Shown: positions 1-9,218, counted from the first letter of the stretch. The stretch: DNA of 37,147 nt from Nitrospirota bacterium (GCA_020027965.1 JAHRHE010000012.1:1-37147); one strand, 5' to 3'. Numbers and translations are program-made. Notes: generated from the sequence alone by a model not told the origin.

Positions 1-1116
1 GCGAGCAAGCCATATCTGTACAAGCCGGTGAGCCATGAGCCCCGCATCCAGGAACTGCACGATGACTTCAAAAGGATGGGCTACCATCCGTTTTCGCTGC
101 CGCTGGGGATCCGCCTGAACGAAGCGCAGCGGGAGAAGAGCGCCTGCATCAAGTGCAGTACCTGCGACGGGTACCCATGCCTGGTCAATGCAAAATCCGA
201 CGCGCAGGTCACGTGCGTAGACCCGGCCCTGCAGCATTCAAATGTCACGCTGCTCACGCATGCGTACGTCACAAGGCTCGAGACAAGCCGGACCGGGCGC
301 GAGATAACCACGGTGCACGTGGAGCGCAACGGCGCTCGTGAGACGTACTCGGCGGGCATCGTGGTCGTCTCCTGCGGCGCGATCAACTCGGCCGCCCTCC
401 TGTTGCGCTCCGCCGACGACAAGCATCCCAACGGTCTGGCCAATTCGTCGGATGTGGTCGGGCGCCACTACATGTGCCACAACAACTCCGCGCTCCTGGC
501 GCTGTCCAAACGGCCGAATCCCACGGTGTTCCAGAAGACCCTCGCGGTCAACGATTTCTACTTCAGGTCCGATGACTGGGCCCATCCTCTCGGCCACATC
601 CAGATGCTGGGGAAATCCGATCTGGAGCAGCTGCGATCCGGGGCGCCGGCCTTTGCGCCGGGCCTGGCCCTGGACCAGATGGCCAAGCACTCCATCGATT
701 TCTGGCTGACATCTGAGGACCTGCCGGACCCTGACAACCGCGTCATCGTGGAGAAACGCGGCGAGATCACCCTGCGCTATACAGAGAACAATCTGGACGG
801 GCATAGACGGCTGCTGGCCAAACTGAAGGACATGCTGGGCAATCTTGGATGTGAGCATCACTTGGTGCCCCAGCACATTTACTTGGGCAAGAAGATTCCA
901 ATCGCCGGCACGGCGCACCAATGTGGGACCATTCGGTTCGGCCGCGATCCGAAGGCTTCCGCGCTCGACGTGAACTGCAAGGCGCACGACCTCGACAATC
1001 TCTACGTGGTGGACGCCAGCTTCTTCGTGTCCAGCACCGCGGTGAATCCGTCCCTGACGATTATCGCCAATGCTCTGCGGGTGGGCGATCACATCCTCGA
1101 GCGATTGGGCGTGTAG
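1..1116 (+). CDS. GMC-family FAD-dependent oxidoreductase (5' truncated by window edge)
   Basis: The frame is open from base 1, so the N-terminus with the FAD dinucleotide-binding motif lies outside the window. The visible part contains the GMC substrate region and the typical C-terminal domain. HQCGT near residues 300-305 carries the conserved histidine, and DLDNLYVVDASFFVSS with AVNPSLT near the end carries the second conserved His/Asn-type position (Asn here) and the FAD-contacting segment. The family oxidises alcohols, sugars or sterols using FAD. The substrate cannot be read from sequence. The cysteine-rich stretch ACIKCSTCDGYPC is usual in the GMC subgroup related to glucose-methanol-choline dehydrogenases. 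Next downstream, after an 80-base repeat-bearing gap, is a secreted VOC protein. A GTG at 28 could be mistaken for a start, but the preceding codons continue the family sequence. Confidence 0.9.
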   Translation, partial: ASKPYLYKPVSHEPRIQELHDDFKRMGYHPFSLPLGIRLNEAQREKSACIKCSTCDGYPCLVNAKSDAQVTCVDPALQHSNVTLLTHAYVTRLETSRTGREITTVHVERNGARETYSAGIVVVSCGAINSAALLLRSADDKHPNGLANSSDVVGRHYMCHNNSALLALSKRPNPTVFQKTLAVNDFYFRSDDWAHPLGHIQMLGKSDLEQLRSGAPAFAPGLALDQMAKHSIDFWLTSEDLPDPDNRVIVEKRGEITLRYTENNLDGHRRLLAKLKDMLGNLGCEHHLVPQHIYLGKKIPIAGTAHQCGTIRFGRDPKASALDVNCKAHDLDNLYVVDASFFVSSTAVNPSLTIIANALRVGDHILERLGV

Positions 1117-1180
1117 CGTGAAGCGTGAAGCGAACCCCCACCCTCCCCCTGTAGGGGGGAGGGGTAGGGAGGGGGTGAGA
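1117..1180. repeat. Short dispersed repeat: 8-base tandem plus imperfect C/G-rich inverted repeat
   Basis: Directly after the GMC stop codon, the 8-base unit GCGTGAAG occurs twice in tandem. It is followed by a C-rich arm (1134-1150) and a G-rich arm (1153-1176) that can fold imperfectly back on each other. The GTGAAGCG word recurs in the repeats at 24002 and 24470. This could serve as a weak transcription stop or be an inert intergenic repeat. No T-run follows it. Confidence 0.5.
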
Positions 1181-1196
1181 GAAGCAACGGGAAGGT

Positions 1197-2255
1197 ATGA
1201 CCAAAAGCCTATCACGCAATTCTCCGTCGAGCGGGCTACACGTAGCCTTTCGCCGATGCCTCTTGACCTTGGTCTTTTGCCTGGCATCGGCACTACCCGC
1301 GGCGGCTGAAGGAGTCTCCGTCAAGTCCGTGGCCGCCATTGGCATGACCGTCGCGGACATGGATCGCTCCACGGCGTTCTACTCGGAGGCCCTGGCGTTC
1401 AAAAAGGTCAGCGACGTGGAGGTGGACGGGGCGGAGTATGAACGCCTGTGGGGCGTGTTCGGACTGCGCGCGCGCGTGACCCGCATGCAATTGGGCGAGC
1501 AGACGCTCGAGTTGATCCAGTTTCTGGCGCCGCCCGACGTCCGGCCGATCCCCGTGCCCTCCTATAGCAACGATCTCTGGTTCCAGCACTTCGCGATCGT
1601 CGTGCGGGACATGGACGCCGCCTGGGACCACCTGCGCAAGCATCGGGTGCGGCAAATCTCGTCGCGGCCGCAGACCATTCCGAAGTCGAACGCGGCCGCG
1701 GCGGGTATCAAGGCCATCAAGTTCCGTGACCCAGATGGGCATAACTTGGAGCTGCTCTGGTTTCCCGAGGGGAAAGGTAATCCCCGGTGGCATCAGCCGA
1801 CCACGGAATTGTTTCTTGGTATTGACCATACGGCTATGACGGTGCGTAGTACCGAGAACAGCCTCAAATTCTATCGGGACCTGCTCAGGATGACAGTGGC
1901 GGGAAGCAGCTTGAACCTCGGCACCGAGCAAGAGCATCTGGATAGTTTGCCCGGAGCGAGGGCCCGTGTCACCGGCGTGAAACCGGAAGTCGGGCCGCCC
2001 AGCGTCGAATTCCTGGAGTACGAGTCGCCTGGTACAGGCCGCCCCATGCCGGCGGATGCCCGCCCTACCGATCTGTGGCACTGGCAGGTCACGCTGGTCG
2101 TCAGCGATGCAGAGGAGGCGTTGAAGCTCCTGCGTATGAATTATACGTTCGTGTCGGTGGGAGTGGTGACGACGACAGACGGCGCGCTGGGCTTTAAGAA
2201 AGGCTTCCTCGTCCGCGACCCTGACGGCCATGTCATGGCGATCGTTCAAAAATAG
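1197..2255 (+). CDS. Secreted VOC (glyoxalase/dioxygenase fold) protein with two VOC domains
   Basis: A 352-residue protein. Residues 1-38 form a signal peptide (Arg/Arg, then a hydrophobic core ending in ALPAAAEG), which predicts export to the periplasm. Domain 1, about residues 45-190, begins with a VADMDRSTAFY segment and ends with RDPDGHNLELLW. Domain 2, about 205-350, begins IDHTAMTVRSTENSLKFYRD and ends RDPDGHVMAIVQK. These are the paired beta-alpha-beta-beta-beta modules of the vicinal oxygen chelate superfamily. The family includes glyoxalases, extradiol dioxygenases and resistance proteins. Exported members are not assigned to one reaction, so no substrate is proposed. The stop lies ten bases before the start of the downstream membrane-protein gene, so the two are probably co-transcribed. 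Confidence 0.85.
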   Translation: MTKSLSRNSPSSGLHVAFRRCLLTLVFCLASALPAAAEGVSVKSVAAIGMTVADMDRSTAFYSEALAFKKVSDVEVDGAEYERLWGVFGLRARVTRMQLGEQTLELIQFLAPPDVRPIPVPSYSNDLWFQHFAIVVRDMDAAWDHLRKHRVRQISSRPQTIPKSNAAAAGIKAIKFRDPDGHNLELLWFPEGKGNPRWHQPTTELFLGIDHTAMTVRSTENSLKFYRDLLRMTVAGSSLNLGTEQEHLDSLPGARARVTGVKPEVGPPSVEFLEYESPGTGRPMPADARPTDLWHWQVTLVVSDAEEALKLLRMNYTFVSVGVVTTTDGALGFKKGFLVRDPDGHVMAIVQK

Positions 2256-2265
2256 GAGCAGGAGT

Positions 2266-3042
2266 ATGGCGTCGCAGACGGCGCGCCAAGTTGTGAAAGG
2301 CCTTGTCCTCCTCGTGGCGCTACTCGGTGCCTACCTAGCTGTCGAGTCGGTCAATCTGGAAGAAATTCTCAAGCCGGAACGAATCGTGACTTTTCTGCAG
2401 TCACTGGGTCCCTGGGCGCCCGTGGGTCTCATTTTGGGCATGACGACAGCGGTCGTGATCAGTCCCATTCCCAGCTTGCCGCTGGACTTAGCGGCGGGGG
2501 CTGTCTTCGGTCCTGCCTGGGGGACCACTTATGCGGTCATCGGGGCGGAGATCGGCGCCATTGTGAGCTTCATGATCGGGCGCGCGCTCGGCCGGGAAGT
2601 CATTTCCAAGGCGCTCGGAACAAGTGTGGTGTTTTGCGAAAAGTGCTCGGACCACCAGTTGATGGTCTTAGTCTTGCTGGCGCGGCTGTTGCCGGTGTTT
2701 TCCTTCGACGTGATCAGCTATGGAGCAGGATTAACCACGATGTCGCTCAAGGGCTTTGCTCTCGCCACCTTGGTGGGAATGATTCCGCCGACCTTCGCGT
2801 TTACCTACCTGGGCAGCAGCGTCGTGTCGGCGCAGTGGGCGTTGGTCGGAGCCGGCCTGGTTATGGTGGCGTTCTTCCTGCTGGTGCCCAGGCTGCTGAC
2901 GCGGTACCGGTCCTCCTGGGCGGCCAGGGTTGTCTTGGGCCCGCCGCCCGAGCCTTCGCTTCAGCCTCTTCCGGAGGTCGGAGCCCACTTGGTCGTCAAC
3001 CCTGGCCTTCGTTGCCCGGGCTGTGGCGGGAACGTAGGGTGA
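2266..3042 (+). CDS. TVP38/TMEM64 (VTT/DedA, SNARE-associated) family membrane protein
   Basis: A 258-residue integral membrane protein with an N-terminal helix (about 8-25) and several further hydrophobic segments. The VTT-domain signature is visible: GPWAPVGLILGM, then PSLPLDLAAGAVFGPAWGT, then an FMIGRALGRE segment and a LLARLLPVFSFDVISYGAGL segment. The start is placed at the ATG at 2266, which has AGGAGCAGGAG immediately upstream; an in-frame ATG at 2230 lies inside the upstream gene and has no ribosome site. The cytosolic tail ends with CPGCGG, a single CxxC not typical of the family. VTT proteins are linked to lipid scrambling and membrane homeostasis; the function here is inferred from the fold only. 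Confidence 0.85.
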   Translation: MASQTARQVVKGLVLLVALLGAYLAVESVNLEEILKPERIVTFLQSLGPWAPVGLILGMTTAVVISPIPSLPLDLAAGAVFGPAWGTTYAVIGAEIGAIVSFMIGRALGREVISKALGTSVVFCEKCSDHQLMVLVLLARLLPVFSFDVISYGAGLTTMSLKGFALATLVGMIPPTFAFTYLGSSVVSAQWALVGAGLVMVAFFLLVPRLLTRYRSSWAARVVLGPPPEPSLQPLPEVGAHLVVNPGLRCPGCGGNVG

Positions 3043-3070
3043 GGAGGGTCTCCTCCGATGGTCGGGTTGG

Positions 3071-3256
3071 CTAGAGCGCGGCGCGCAGGAGTGTGAGGCG
3101 AGGCTCGGCCAGCACGCGGTCGAGCTGATCCGTGAGCCGGTCGGCGCTTTCCCTGCTGCACACCATCGGCGGCTTGAGATTGGGCACGTTGTGGAAGGGG
3201 CCGGGCGCTCGGCCACATACGACGCCTCCGCGGCGGCCGGCTCCAGCGTTTCGCGG
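3071..3256 (-). pseudogene. Decayed copy of the 3' end of the class III aminotransferase gene
   Basis: This strand repeats the last ~220 bases of the aminotransferase fusion gene at 4357-7449, from its stop codon to about base 4580. Both ends encode [15 protein letters not shown] and PPMV(F/C)SRE(N/S)ADRLT. The copy has several point substitutions and a net loss of about 31 bases after GGGGCCG, so the reading frame is broken and the preceding [16 protein letters not shown] segment is in another frame. Homology stops abruptly near 3256 and just past the stop codon at 3071. It has no start and no N-terminal part. It is a remnant of a partial duplication; an expressed product is unlikely. Confidence 0.85.
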
Positions 3257-3421
3257 CGGGGGCGGACACGCCTGGTTTTCCCACAAAATGGATCCCCTTC
3301 GAGCCGAAGATTGTCACGTCTTTTCTTTATGCTCTTTATGTGGGTGGAGCGAAGAGAGAAAAACATTCACAACTTCAATATCTTTATGCCCCTGATACCG
3401 TAAACCTTGCAGGCACGGGGG

Positions 3422-3462
3422 TTGCTCATTCGATCCCATAAAGATCGGGCAGCAAACGATCG
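3422..3462 (+). promoter_or_regulatory. Possible structured leader upstream of the Asp-rich secreted protein gene
   Basis: A nested inverted repeat sits 22 bases before the start codon at 3484. TTGCT at 3422-3426 pairs with AGCAA at 3451-3455. Inside it CGATC at 3431-3435 pairs with GATCG at 3443-3447 around a CCATAAA loop. A further CGATCG follows at 3457-3462, just before the ribosome site. It may tune translation or be chance; it does not match a riboswitch class that I recognise. Confidence 0.25.
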
Positions 3463-3483
3463 TAACTTATGGAGGAATGAGCC

Positions 3484-4191
3484 ATGAGACTGGCTAAATT
3501 TCTTAACGCAGCGGCTTTGGTGGCTCTGTCGGTGGCTCTCTCTTCTCCCGCTGTTCTGGCAGATCGCGATGATCGCGATGATCGTGATCGCAATCACCGG
3601 GATATCGTCCGTGCGGATCAGCCGGATTCCGATGATGATGACGATGACAATCGTCGGGATCGTGATCAAGCAGGTCCCGTGGATGCTCAGCTTAACTTCT
3701 GCCCCGATAGTCTTGCGAGGTTCGAGCGCCTTAAGAGAAACGAGAAGGCGGGCATCGAATATTCTTCGCGGATCGTCCTGCCTGTGAGCACGATTGCGGT
3801 TCCAACCACCGGCGTGAATGTCGCCGTGTACGTCAAGAACGTCGGGCAAGGCCCAATTACCTATGTATTTGAAGATGAGGGAGGACTGGGAGCTTGGGGT
3901 TTTTGGGGCAGGGGCGTTCCTACCGGCTACAAGCACAAGAAGGGCAAGAAGGTTCACCAAGACGTGGCCCTCAATGTATTCAGCGATGTTCCCCTCAAAC
4001 CGAAGGGCTCATCTGCACAGTTCAGTGATTTGGGATGGGGCGGAGCTCAAGAAGAGCAGGCTGGAATGATCGCCTGCACCGCGTGGAGGCAGTTCACGCT
4101 GCCCAAGGCAAAGGGTAAAGCGCATATGGATCTCTCGTTTTACAGGGGTACCGAGCTCCATACGGTTCGCGTGAAGTTCCTCTTCAACTAA
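3484..4191 (+). CDS. Secreted protein with Asp/Arg-rich N-terminal segment, function unknown
   Basis: A 235-residue protein preceded by a strong ribosome site (GGAGG, seven bases before ATG). Residues 1-26 are a clear Sec signal peptide ending SSPAVLA-D. Residues 27-62 are a low-complexity acidic/basic stretch built of DRDD, DRD and D6 blocks, suggestive of divalent-cation binding or a disordered linker. The rest, about residues 70-235, is predicted beta-rich, with the segment VNVAVYVKNVGQGPITYVF resembling an immunoglobulin-like or CARDB-like strand pattern. I do not recognise the family. The gene stands alone between the aminotransferase fragment and the terminator at 4267, so it is probably a monocistronic unit. 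Confidence 0.75.
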   Translation: MRLAKFLNAAALVALSVALSSPAVLADRDDRDDRDRNHRDIVRADQPDSDDDDDDNRRDRDQAGPVDAQLNFCPDSLARFERLKRNEKAGIEYSSRIVLPVSTIAVPTTGVNVAVYVKNVGQGPITYVFEDEGGLGAWGFWGRGVPTGYKHKKGKKVHQDVALNVFSDVPLKPKGSSAQFSDLGWGGAQEEQAGMIACTAWRQFTLPKAKGKAHMDLSFYRGTELHTVRVKFLFN

Positions 4192-4266
4192 CGAGAGGGC
4201 GGGTTCCGACCGTGATTCTTGGCCGCCAGCCCTGAGCGGCGCCCATATTTAGAGTTGCGAAGACAG

Positions 4267-4317
4267 AGGAGGACAGGCAACTTTCTGTGATTGAGAAGTT
4301 GCCTGTCCTCCTTTTTT
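4267..4317 (+). terminator. Rho-independent terminator
   Basis: A perfect 17-base-pair stem (4267-4283 with 4296-4312) with a 12-base loop is followed by six T residues at 4312-4317. It lies 75 bases after the secreted-protein stop codon. The T-run is on the plus side only, so it serves the plus-strand gene, not the convergent aminotransferase fusion. Confidence 0.92.
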
Positions 4318-4356
4318 GGTTGAGTACGGGGTCGCTCTTCCGCTTGGCCTCGCCGG

Positions 4357-7300
4357 CTAGAGCGCGGCGCGCAGGAGTGTGAGGCGAGGCTCGGCCAGCA
4401 CGCGGTCGAGGTTCTTCGTGAGCCGGTCGGCGTTTTCCCTGCTGAAGACCATCGGCGGCTTGATCTTGAGCACGTTGTGGAAGGGGCCGTCCGTGCCGGT
4501 CAACACCCCGAGCTGTTTCAGTCGCTCGGCCACATACGATGCCTCCGCGGCGGCCGGTTCCAGCGTTTCGGGGTCTCGCACGAGCTCCACGCCGAGGAAG
4601 AGACCTTCTCCTCGAACATCACCGATCAGGGGATGCGTCGGCCTCAGGCGCGTCAGCCCGTCTTTCAGGTAGGCGCCCACGCTGAAGGCGTTTTTCTGCA
4701 GCTCTTCCTGCTCAATCACGTCCAGCACAGCGAGCCCGACCGCGCAGGACACCGGGTTTCCCCCGAACGTGTTGAAGTATTCCATCCCGTTGGCGAACGA
4801 CGCCGCGATCTCTCGAGTCATCACGACCGCAGCCAAGGGATGGCCGTTGCCCATCGGCTTCCCCATGGTCACGATGTCGGGCACCACGCCCTGGGTTTGG
4901 AAGCCCCAGAACTGTGAGCCGACCCGCCCGAGCCCGACCTGGATCTCATCGGCAATGCAGACGCCGCCGGCCTCCCTGACAGCCCGATAGGCTTCCGCAA
5001 AATAGCCCGGTGGCAGGACGATCTGCCCGCCGCAGCTCAACATCGACTCGCAGATGAACGCCGCCACCCGGCGGCCCTGCCGGTGGGCTCTCTCGAGAGC
5101 GTCGCGAACGTGTTGCGCGTACCACCGCCCGGCGTCCCGATCCTCCTTGTACGGTCCACGATACCGGTCCGGCATGATGACCGTCTGGACGTGGGGAGGG
5201 GCGCCGGCGCCGCCTGGGCCCTCGAACTTGTACGGGCTGATGTCAATCAGGGCCGTCGTGTTCCCGTGGTACGCGCCCTCGACGACGATCATGTCCGTGG
5301 CCTTCGTATGGGTTCGCGCCAGGCGCAGGGCGAGTTCATTGGCCTCGCTGCCCGAACAGACGAAGTAACAGACGCGCAGCCGGTCCGGCAGGGTGGCGCA
5401 CAGACGCTCTGCGTACTCGACGAGGTGATCGTGCAAGTATCGGGTATTCGTGTTCAGCACGGCCATTTGCTGCTGCGCCGCCCGGACGACCGCGGGATGG
5501 CAGTGGCCGACGTGCGCCACGTTGTTCACGCTGTCGAGATACTCCCGGCCCAGGTGGTCGTACAGATACTGTCTCCATCCCTGAACGAGCTTGAGCGGCT
5601 TCTGATACGACACGGTCAGGTTGCTGCCCAGGTGACGCTGTCGGGCCTCCAGGATCTTCTGGGGGCGTCGCCCCTCTAGGGCTTGCGAAAGGTTGGGAAT
5701 CCGGAGGACCAGGTTGGGATCAGGACACAGGCTATGCCAGAGCGGTCGGGCCTGCGCAGCGCACACGCCCGGGAAGGTTCCGGACTGATCGAGCAGATCG
5801 GTGATGATCTGAAAATGCAGATGAGGGGGCCACTGTCCGTTGACCGAAGAGTCCCCGACGGCCCCGATGCGCGCGCCCTTGGCGACCGGCATGCCGGGAG
5901 ACAGCCCTTCCAGCGACTCCGCGCTGAGGTGGCCATACAGGGTGAAGAACTCGCCCGCGCCCGGGACCTCATGGCGGAGGATGATGGTCGGACCATAGTC
6001 GAGCGGCCGGGCGTTGTTCGCGAAGCTGTGCACGGTGCCGTCCAGCGGGGCAAATACCGGGGACGACGGCGCCATGAAGAGATCGATGCCGAGGTGAACC
6101 GTGCGCCATTCCTCGACGTCACTACCTGCGGGCCGGTACTCCTCGGTCGTGTAGCCGCGGCGGGCCTCATTATAACGTCCCACTCCGACGCGCACCCCCG
6201 CTGACTTCATGCGCGTGAACAGCGCCGCGGTCCAGCGCGCCGTGTCGGCGGGATTCCCGATATCGGCAAACTCGGCGCTGCCCGCCCCCAGGTCAAAGCT
6301 CAGGGAGTCGCCCTTGCGCACGTCGGGCTCCACCACGGGACCGAGCGCTTCGGCGTTCCCCTCCAGCCAGCCCACCACCACCGCCGCGCGCGGACAGGCA
6401 GCCAGCCCACAAGCGCTGCGGAAGGCGTAATGGAACAACCGCGGACTTAACCGGGCCAGACGATCCAGAGCCGCCCACGCAGGCGCTTCCGATATCGTGA
6501 GATAGGCGTTGTCCGGATCGCGCTTCTTTCGATAAGCCGAAAGGGTCACGCTGGTGCACAACCGCATGGCCATGAGATCGTAGAGCAGCTCGAGCTCGAG
6601 CTCCGTCAAGGGATTGGCGTGATGGTACCCGCCGACCACCTGGGACGCCGCCGTCACGGGATCGCTCTTCCCCAGGATAGCGTAGGCGGCGCACACCGCC
6701 GGCTCGAAGACCGTGTGGGACTCGACGAGATCCCCGAAGTCGACGACCCCGGTGATCTCCCCGCCAAGGAACTCGATTCCCGTGACGAGGACGTTGTAGT
6801 CGTTCCCATCATTGTGAATCACGCTCGTGCGCAGCCTCGACAGCGCCGGCTCCACGAGCTTCCGGGATCGCTCCAGATAGTGCTCCACGAGCGCCCGCCG
6901 CTGAGGATCGAGAATGTGGTCCAAGTTCCGGGCGATGACCGTCCCGGCGTGTTTCAGGTCCCATTGGAGTGTCCGTTTCAGGGCGGGATGAGTGAAGCTC
7001 GTCAACACGTGGTCCAGCCGGCCGAAAAACGCGCCCAGGCTGCACAGAAGCTCCTGCGTGTGCGGACTCACCTCAACCAGCAGATGGCCGGGGAGGTAGG
7101 TCAGGAGCCGGATGAAGTGGGCCGAACCATCCGAGCCCCGGGCCGTCCCGATGCGCTCACCCAAACTCGTCGTCCGAAGGCGGGGGCTGCCCAATGTGGG
7201 AGCCAGGCGAGCCAGGTGCTCCAGCGCGGCGTTCTGTGCGTCGAGGACCTCCCGAACCTCAGAGGCATTGGCGATCTTGAGGACGAACTGTGGCCCGGAA

Positions 7301-7449
7301 CCCGTCACGAGCAAAAAATTCTGATCGCGCTCGCTGGGCAGCGGCTGCGCCGTCGCCAGGATCCCGAACAGGTCGCGGGCCAGCGCGCAGGCGTCTTCCT
7401 CGGAAAAACGGGGCGGCGCCTGCGTGGTTGTTGGGTTGACGGTGCTCAT
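4357..7449 (-). CDS. Trifunctional fusion: APH-type kinase, M23 peptidase domain and class III PLP aminotransferase
   Basis: A 1030-residue three-part protein. Residues ~20-340 are an aminoglycoside phosphotransferase/hydroxylysine-kinase-like domain with the Brenner loop HNDGNDYN (His212, Asp214) and the metal-binding DFGD (Asp237). Residues ~430-560 are an M23 peptidase fold with the zinc motifs HLGID (His452, Asp456) and HLHF (His543, His545). Residues ~590-1030 are a class III aminotransferase with the PLP lysine in MGKPMGNG (Lys864) and the DEIQVGLGR cofactor segment. The same architecture is known in other bacteria. Relatives of the two outer domains act on hydroxylysine and on phosphorylated amino alcohols (ethanolamine phosphate or 5-phosphohydroxylysine phospho-lyases), so a kinase followed by a PLP lyase is a plausible sequence of reactions. 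There is no signal peptide, so the intact M23 motif is presumably used in the cytosol or for binding. The start ATG lacks a clear ribosome site. Confidence 0.9.
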   Translation of the reverse strand: MSTVNPTTTQAPPRFSEEDACALARDLFGILATAQPLPSERDQNFLLVTGSGPQFVLKIANASEVREVLDAQNAALEHLARLAPTLGSPRLRTTSLGERIGTARGSDGSAHFIRLLTYLPGHLLVEVSPHTQELLCSLGAFFGRLDHVLTSFTHPALKRTLQWDLKHAGTVIARNLDHILDPQRRALVEHYLERSRKLVEPALSRLRTSVIHNDGNDYNVLVTGIEFLGGEITGVVDFGDLVESHTVFEPAVCAAYAILGKSDPVTAASQVVGGYHHANPLTELELELLYDLMAMRLCTSVTLSAYRKKRDPDNAYLTISEAPAWAALDRLARLSPRLFHYAFRSACGLAACPRAAVVVGWLEGNAEALGPVVEPDVRKGDSLSFDLGAGSAEFADIGNPADTARWTAALFTRMKSAGVRVGVGRYNEARRGYTTEEYRPAGSDVEEWRTVHLGIDLFMAPSSPVFAPLDGTVHSFANNARPLDYGPTIILRHEVPGAGEFFTLYGHLSAESLEGLSPGMPVAKGARIGAVGDSSVNGQWPPHLHFQIITDLLDQSGTFPGVCAAQARPLWHSLCPDPNLVLRIPNLSQALEGRRPQKILEARQRHLGSNLTVSYQKPLKLVQGWRQYLYDHLGREYLDSVNNVAHVGHCHPAVVRAAQQQMAVLNTNTRYLHDHLVEYAERLCATLPDRLRVCYFVCSGSEANELALRLARTHTKATDMIVVEGAYHGNTTALIDISPYKFEGPGGAGAPPHVQTVIMPDRYRGPYKEDRDAGRWYAQHVRDALERAHRQGRRVAAFICESMLSCGGQIVLPPGYFAEAYRAVREAGGVCIADEIQVGLGRVGSQFWGFQTQGVVPDIVTMGKPMGNGHPLAAVVMTREIAASFANGMEYFNTFGGNPVSCAVGLAVLDVIEQEELQKNAFSVGAYLKDGLTRLRPTHPLIGDVRGEGLFLGVELVRDPETLEPAAAEASYVAERLKQLGVLTGTDGPFHNVLKIKPPMVFSRENADRLTKNLDRVLAEPRLTLLRAAL

Positions 7450-7696
7450 GTCTGCGGAAGGCCGCCGTGTTCCAATACCGGAACGGGCACCCCTGCTCCG
7501 GCATCTTCCAATAAACCGGAGGCAGTCTGCAAGTGCGGCTGCCCTTCCGCCGTTCCCTACCGACCCGATCCTTTACATCGCACCCCGGTCTAGGGCACTC
7601 TGTGCTCGGGTCAGCGCTCGTGATCGCGGGAGAGACCTAGACCGTTCTCATGGGTCGTAACCAGAGTCACTGATCGTAAGCCTTGGCAGCACCCTC

Positions 7697-8590
7697 GTGT
7701 CTGGTCAACGCTCATTCCGTTTCGCCATGCAAGGCTTCACCCTGCTAGCAGCGCTCGAGCTGGCCTCGCCGCACCCCTCCTCGGCTGTGCGGGACCCGCC
7801 TCCTGAACTGGCCCCCCATCTCGCTGAGATTGCCCAGTTGGCTCGCCCCTCGCCTATGGTGACCATCCCGGCCGGGTGGTTTTTGATGGGGACCAATCGC
7901 AAGGACGATGACCCGTTTGGCCTGGAGACCCAGTACGACGACACGGAACTCCCGCAGCGACGGATCTGGCTGGATGCGTATGAGATAGACCGCTCCGAGG
8001 TCACCCTGGCCGAGTGGCTCGCCCACGTACAGCGGCAGGGTCGCCAGGTGCCGGACGTGTTGCAGCGGTTGATCTGGCACCTGCTCTCGGTGCATTTCGC
8101 ACCGGATTACGTCCTGGCCCCCTGGCCTGCGCTCTATGTGACCTGGTCGGAAGCCGATGAGTTCTGCCGAGCCCAGGGCAAGCGGCTGCCGACTGAGGCT
8201 CAATGGGAAAAGGCGGCCCGGAGGACTGAGGGCAACCTCTTTCCCTGGGGGAAGGCCGCGCCGACGCCCGAGTTGGCGGTGTTCGGCAAATACCACGTGC
8301 ATGAGATTCCGCTGGTCGCGGCCGTGAGCAGCAAGGAGGAGGGACGGAGTCCCTACGGGCTCTATCACATGGCCGGCAACGTGGCCGAGTGGGTCCAGGA
8401 CTGGTTCGGGTTCGACTACTATGCGATCATGCCGGAGCGCAACCCGCCGGGTTCCACCGAAGGCCGGTACAAAGTGGTGCGGGGCGGCTCCTGGAAGAGC
8501 AACCCCCATATGCTCAGGACCGCGACCCGCGGCGGCGCATATCCGGAGGATCGCACCGCCACGATCGGCTTCCGTTGCGCGAAGCTCTGA
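7697..8590 (+). CDS. Secreted SUMF1/formylglycine-generating-enzyme-like protein lacking the catalytic cysteines
   Basis: A 297-residue protein. The N-terminus (FAMQGFTLLAALELASP) is a probable signal. Residues ~52-297 form a full SUMF1-fold domain: VTIPAGWFLMGT, then DRSEVTLAEWL, then RLPTEAQWEKAAR, then HMAGNVAEWVQDW, then VVRGGSWKS, ending IGFRCAKL. True formylglycine-generating enzymes bind copper through two cysteines just after the RGGS segment. Here that region reads KSNPHMLRTATRGG without cysteine, so sulfatase activation is unlikely. Domains of this type also appear in substrate-binding or structural roles. The GTG at 7697 is the furthest start; an ATG at 7727 is the alternative, and neither has a strong ribosome site. 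No sulfatase gene is nearby. Confidence 0.85.
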   Translation: MSGQRSFRFAMQGFTLLAALELASPHPSSAVRDPPPELAPHLAEIAQLARPSPMVTIPAGWFLMGTNRKDDDPFGLETQYDDTELPQRRIWLDAYEIDRSEVTLAEWLAHVQRQGRQVPDVLQRLIWHLLSVHFAPDYVLAPWPALYVTWSEADEFCRAQGKRLPTEAQWEKAARRTEGNLFPWGKAAPTPELAVFGKYHVHEIPLVAAVSSKEEGRSPYGLYHMAGNVAEWVQDWFGFDYYAIMPERNPPGSTEGRYKVVRGGSWKSNPHMLRTATRGGAYPEDRTATIGFRCAKL

Positions 8591-8750
8591 TCCCAACCCT
8601 CATGAACCGAAGTCCACCAGCGGCGCTTCAGGGATGCGGCCAACCGGCTCGACGCTTGGCTTCCCGCGCTGTTTCGCGTAGCATAAAAGGAACTCCTTCA
8701 CCAGGGAAATCACCGTCGCGGGCCCGTGAGAGCCGCGTGAGAGGTGTCCC

Positions 8751-9092
8751 ATGGAGAAACGTGAGTTCGCGCGCTTTTCCATCGAGCTGCCCGTCTCGTT
8801 TTCCGGCAACAGGATCACCGGCGGCGGGATGATCTCGGGGCTCTCGCTTCGGGGCTGCACGTTGGTGAGCGACGACTTGATCCAGACCGGGACCACGCTC
8901 ACACTACATATCGAATTACCCGGACAGTACGCACCCCTCAAGGTGGAGCTCGCCGAGGTCCGGTGGGCGAACGGGCGGGACTGCGGCCTGGAGTTTGCGC
9001 GGCTGCGGCTGGAGGAAAAGGAGCGGCTCCAGCGCTTCATGAGCGCGCTGACGCGGAAGGCCAAAGGCGGGGGGGCCAAGCAGACCGGGTGA
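8751..9092 (+). CDS. PilZ-domain protein
   Basis: A 113-residue single-domain protein. It has the PilZ layout: a basic N-terminus (EKREFARF) before a LPVSF strand, then a turn SGLSLRGC, and strands ending VRWANGRDCGLEFARL. The canonical c-di-GMP signature is RxxxR followed by (D/N)xSxxG. Here the first D/N position is Gly in GLSLRG and the arginine motif is only partly kept (KREFAR), so c-di-GMP affinity is uncertain. It stands alone between the SUMF1-type gene and the convergent MASE1-PAS gene, with a likely terminator after it. Confidence 0.85.
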   Translation: MEKREFARFSIELPVSFSGNRITGGGMISGLSLRGCTLVSDDLIQTGTTLTLHIELPGQYAPLKVELAEVRWANGRDCGLEFARLRLEEKERLQRFMSALTRKAKGGGAKQTG

Positions 9093-9218
9093 TTCAGAGC
9101 GCCACAGGAGAAAGACTCCTGACCATTTTTCCCAAATCTCCCGCGTGAGGCAGTCGGACCCACCGAGTGGACCGTCCGGGGCAGCTCGTCAGTTGGTGCC
9201 AAGAATCGAGTCCAACCG

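Noticed and set aside
238-1293. A 351-codon open frame on the minus strand opposite the GMC gene
   Set aside because: It is the antisense shadow of a high-GC gene, shows no domain and has no ribosome site; the plus strand carries the recognisable GMC protein.
3395-3480. Cyclic-di-GMP (GEMM) riboswitch in the leader at 3420
   Set aside because: The order GCA...GGGC...AGCAAA resembles part of it, but the conserved core and tetraloop-receptor elements are not present.
6619-7593. A 324-codon plus-strand frame opposite the kinase domain
   Set aside because: No motif, and the minus strand carries the APH catalytic residues.
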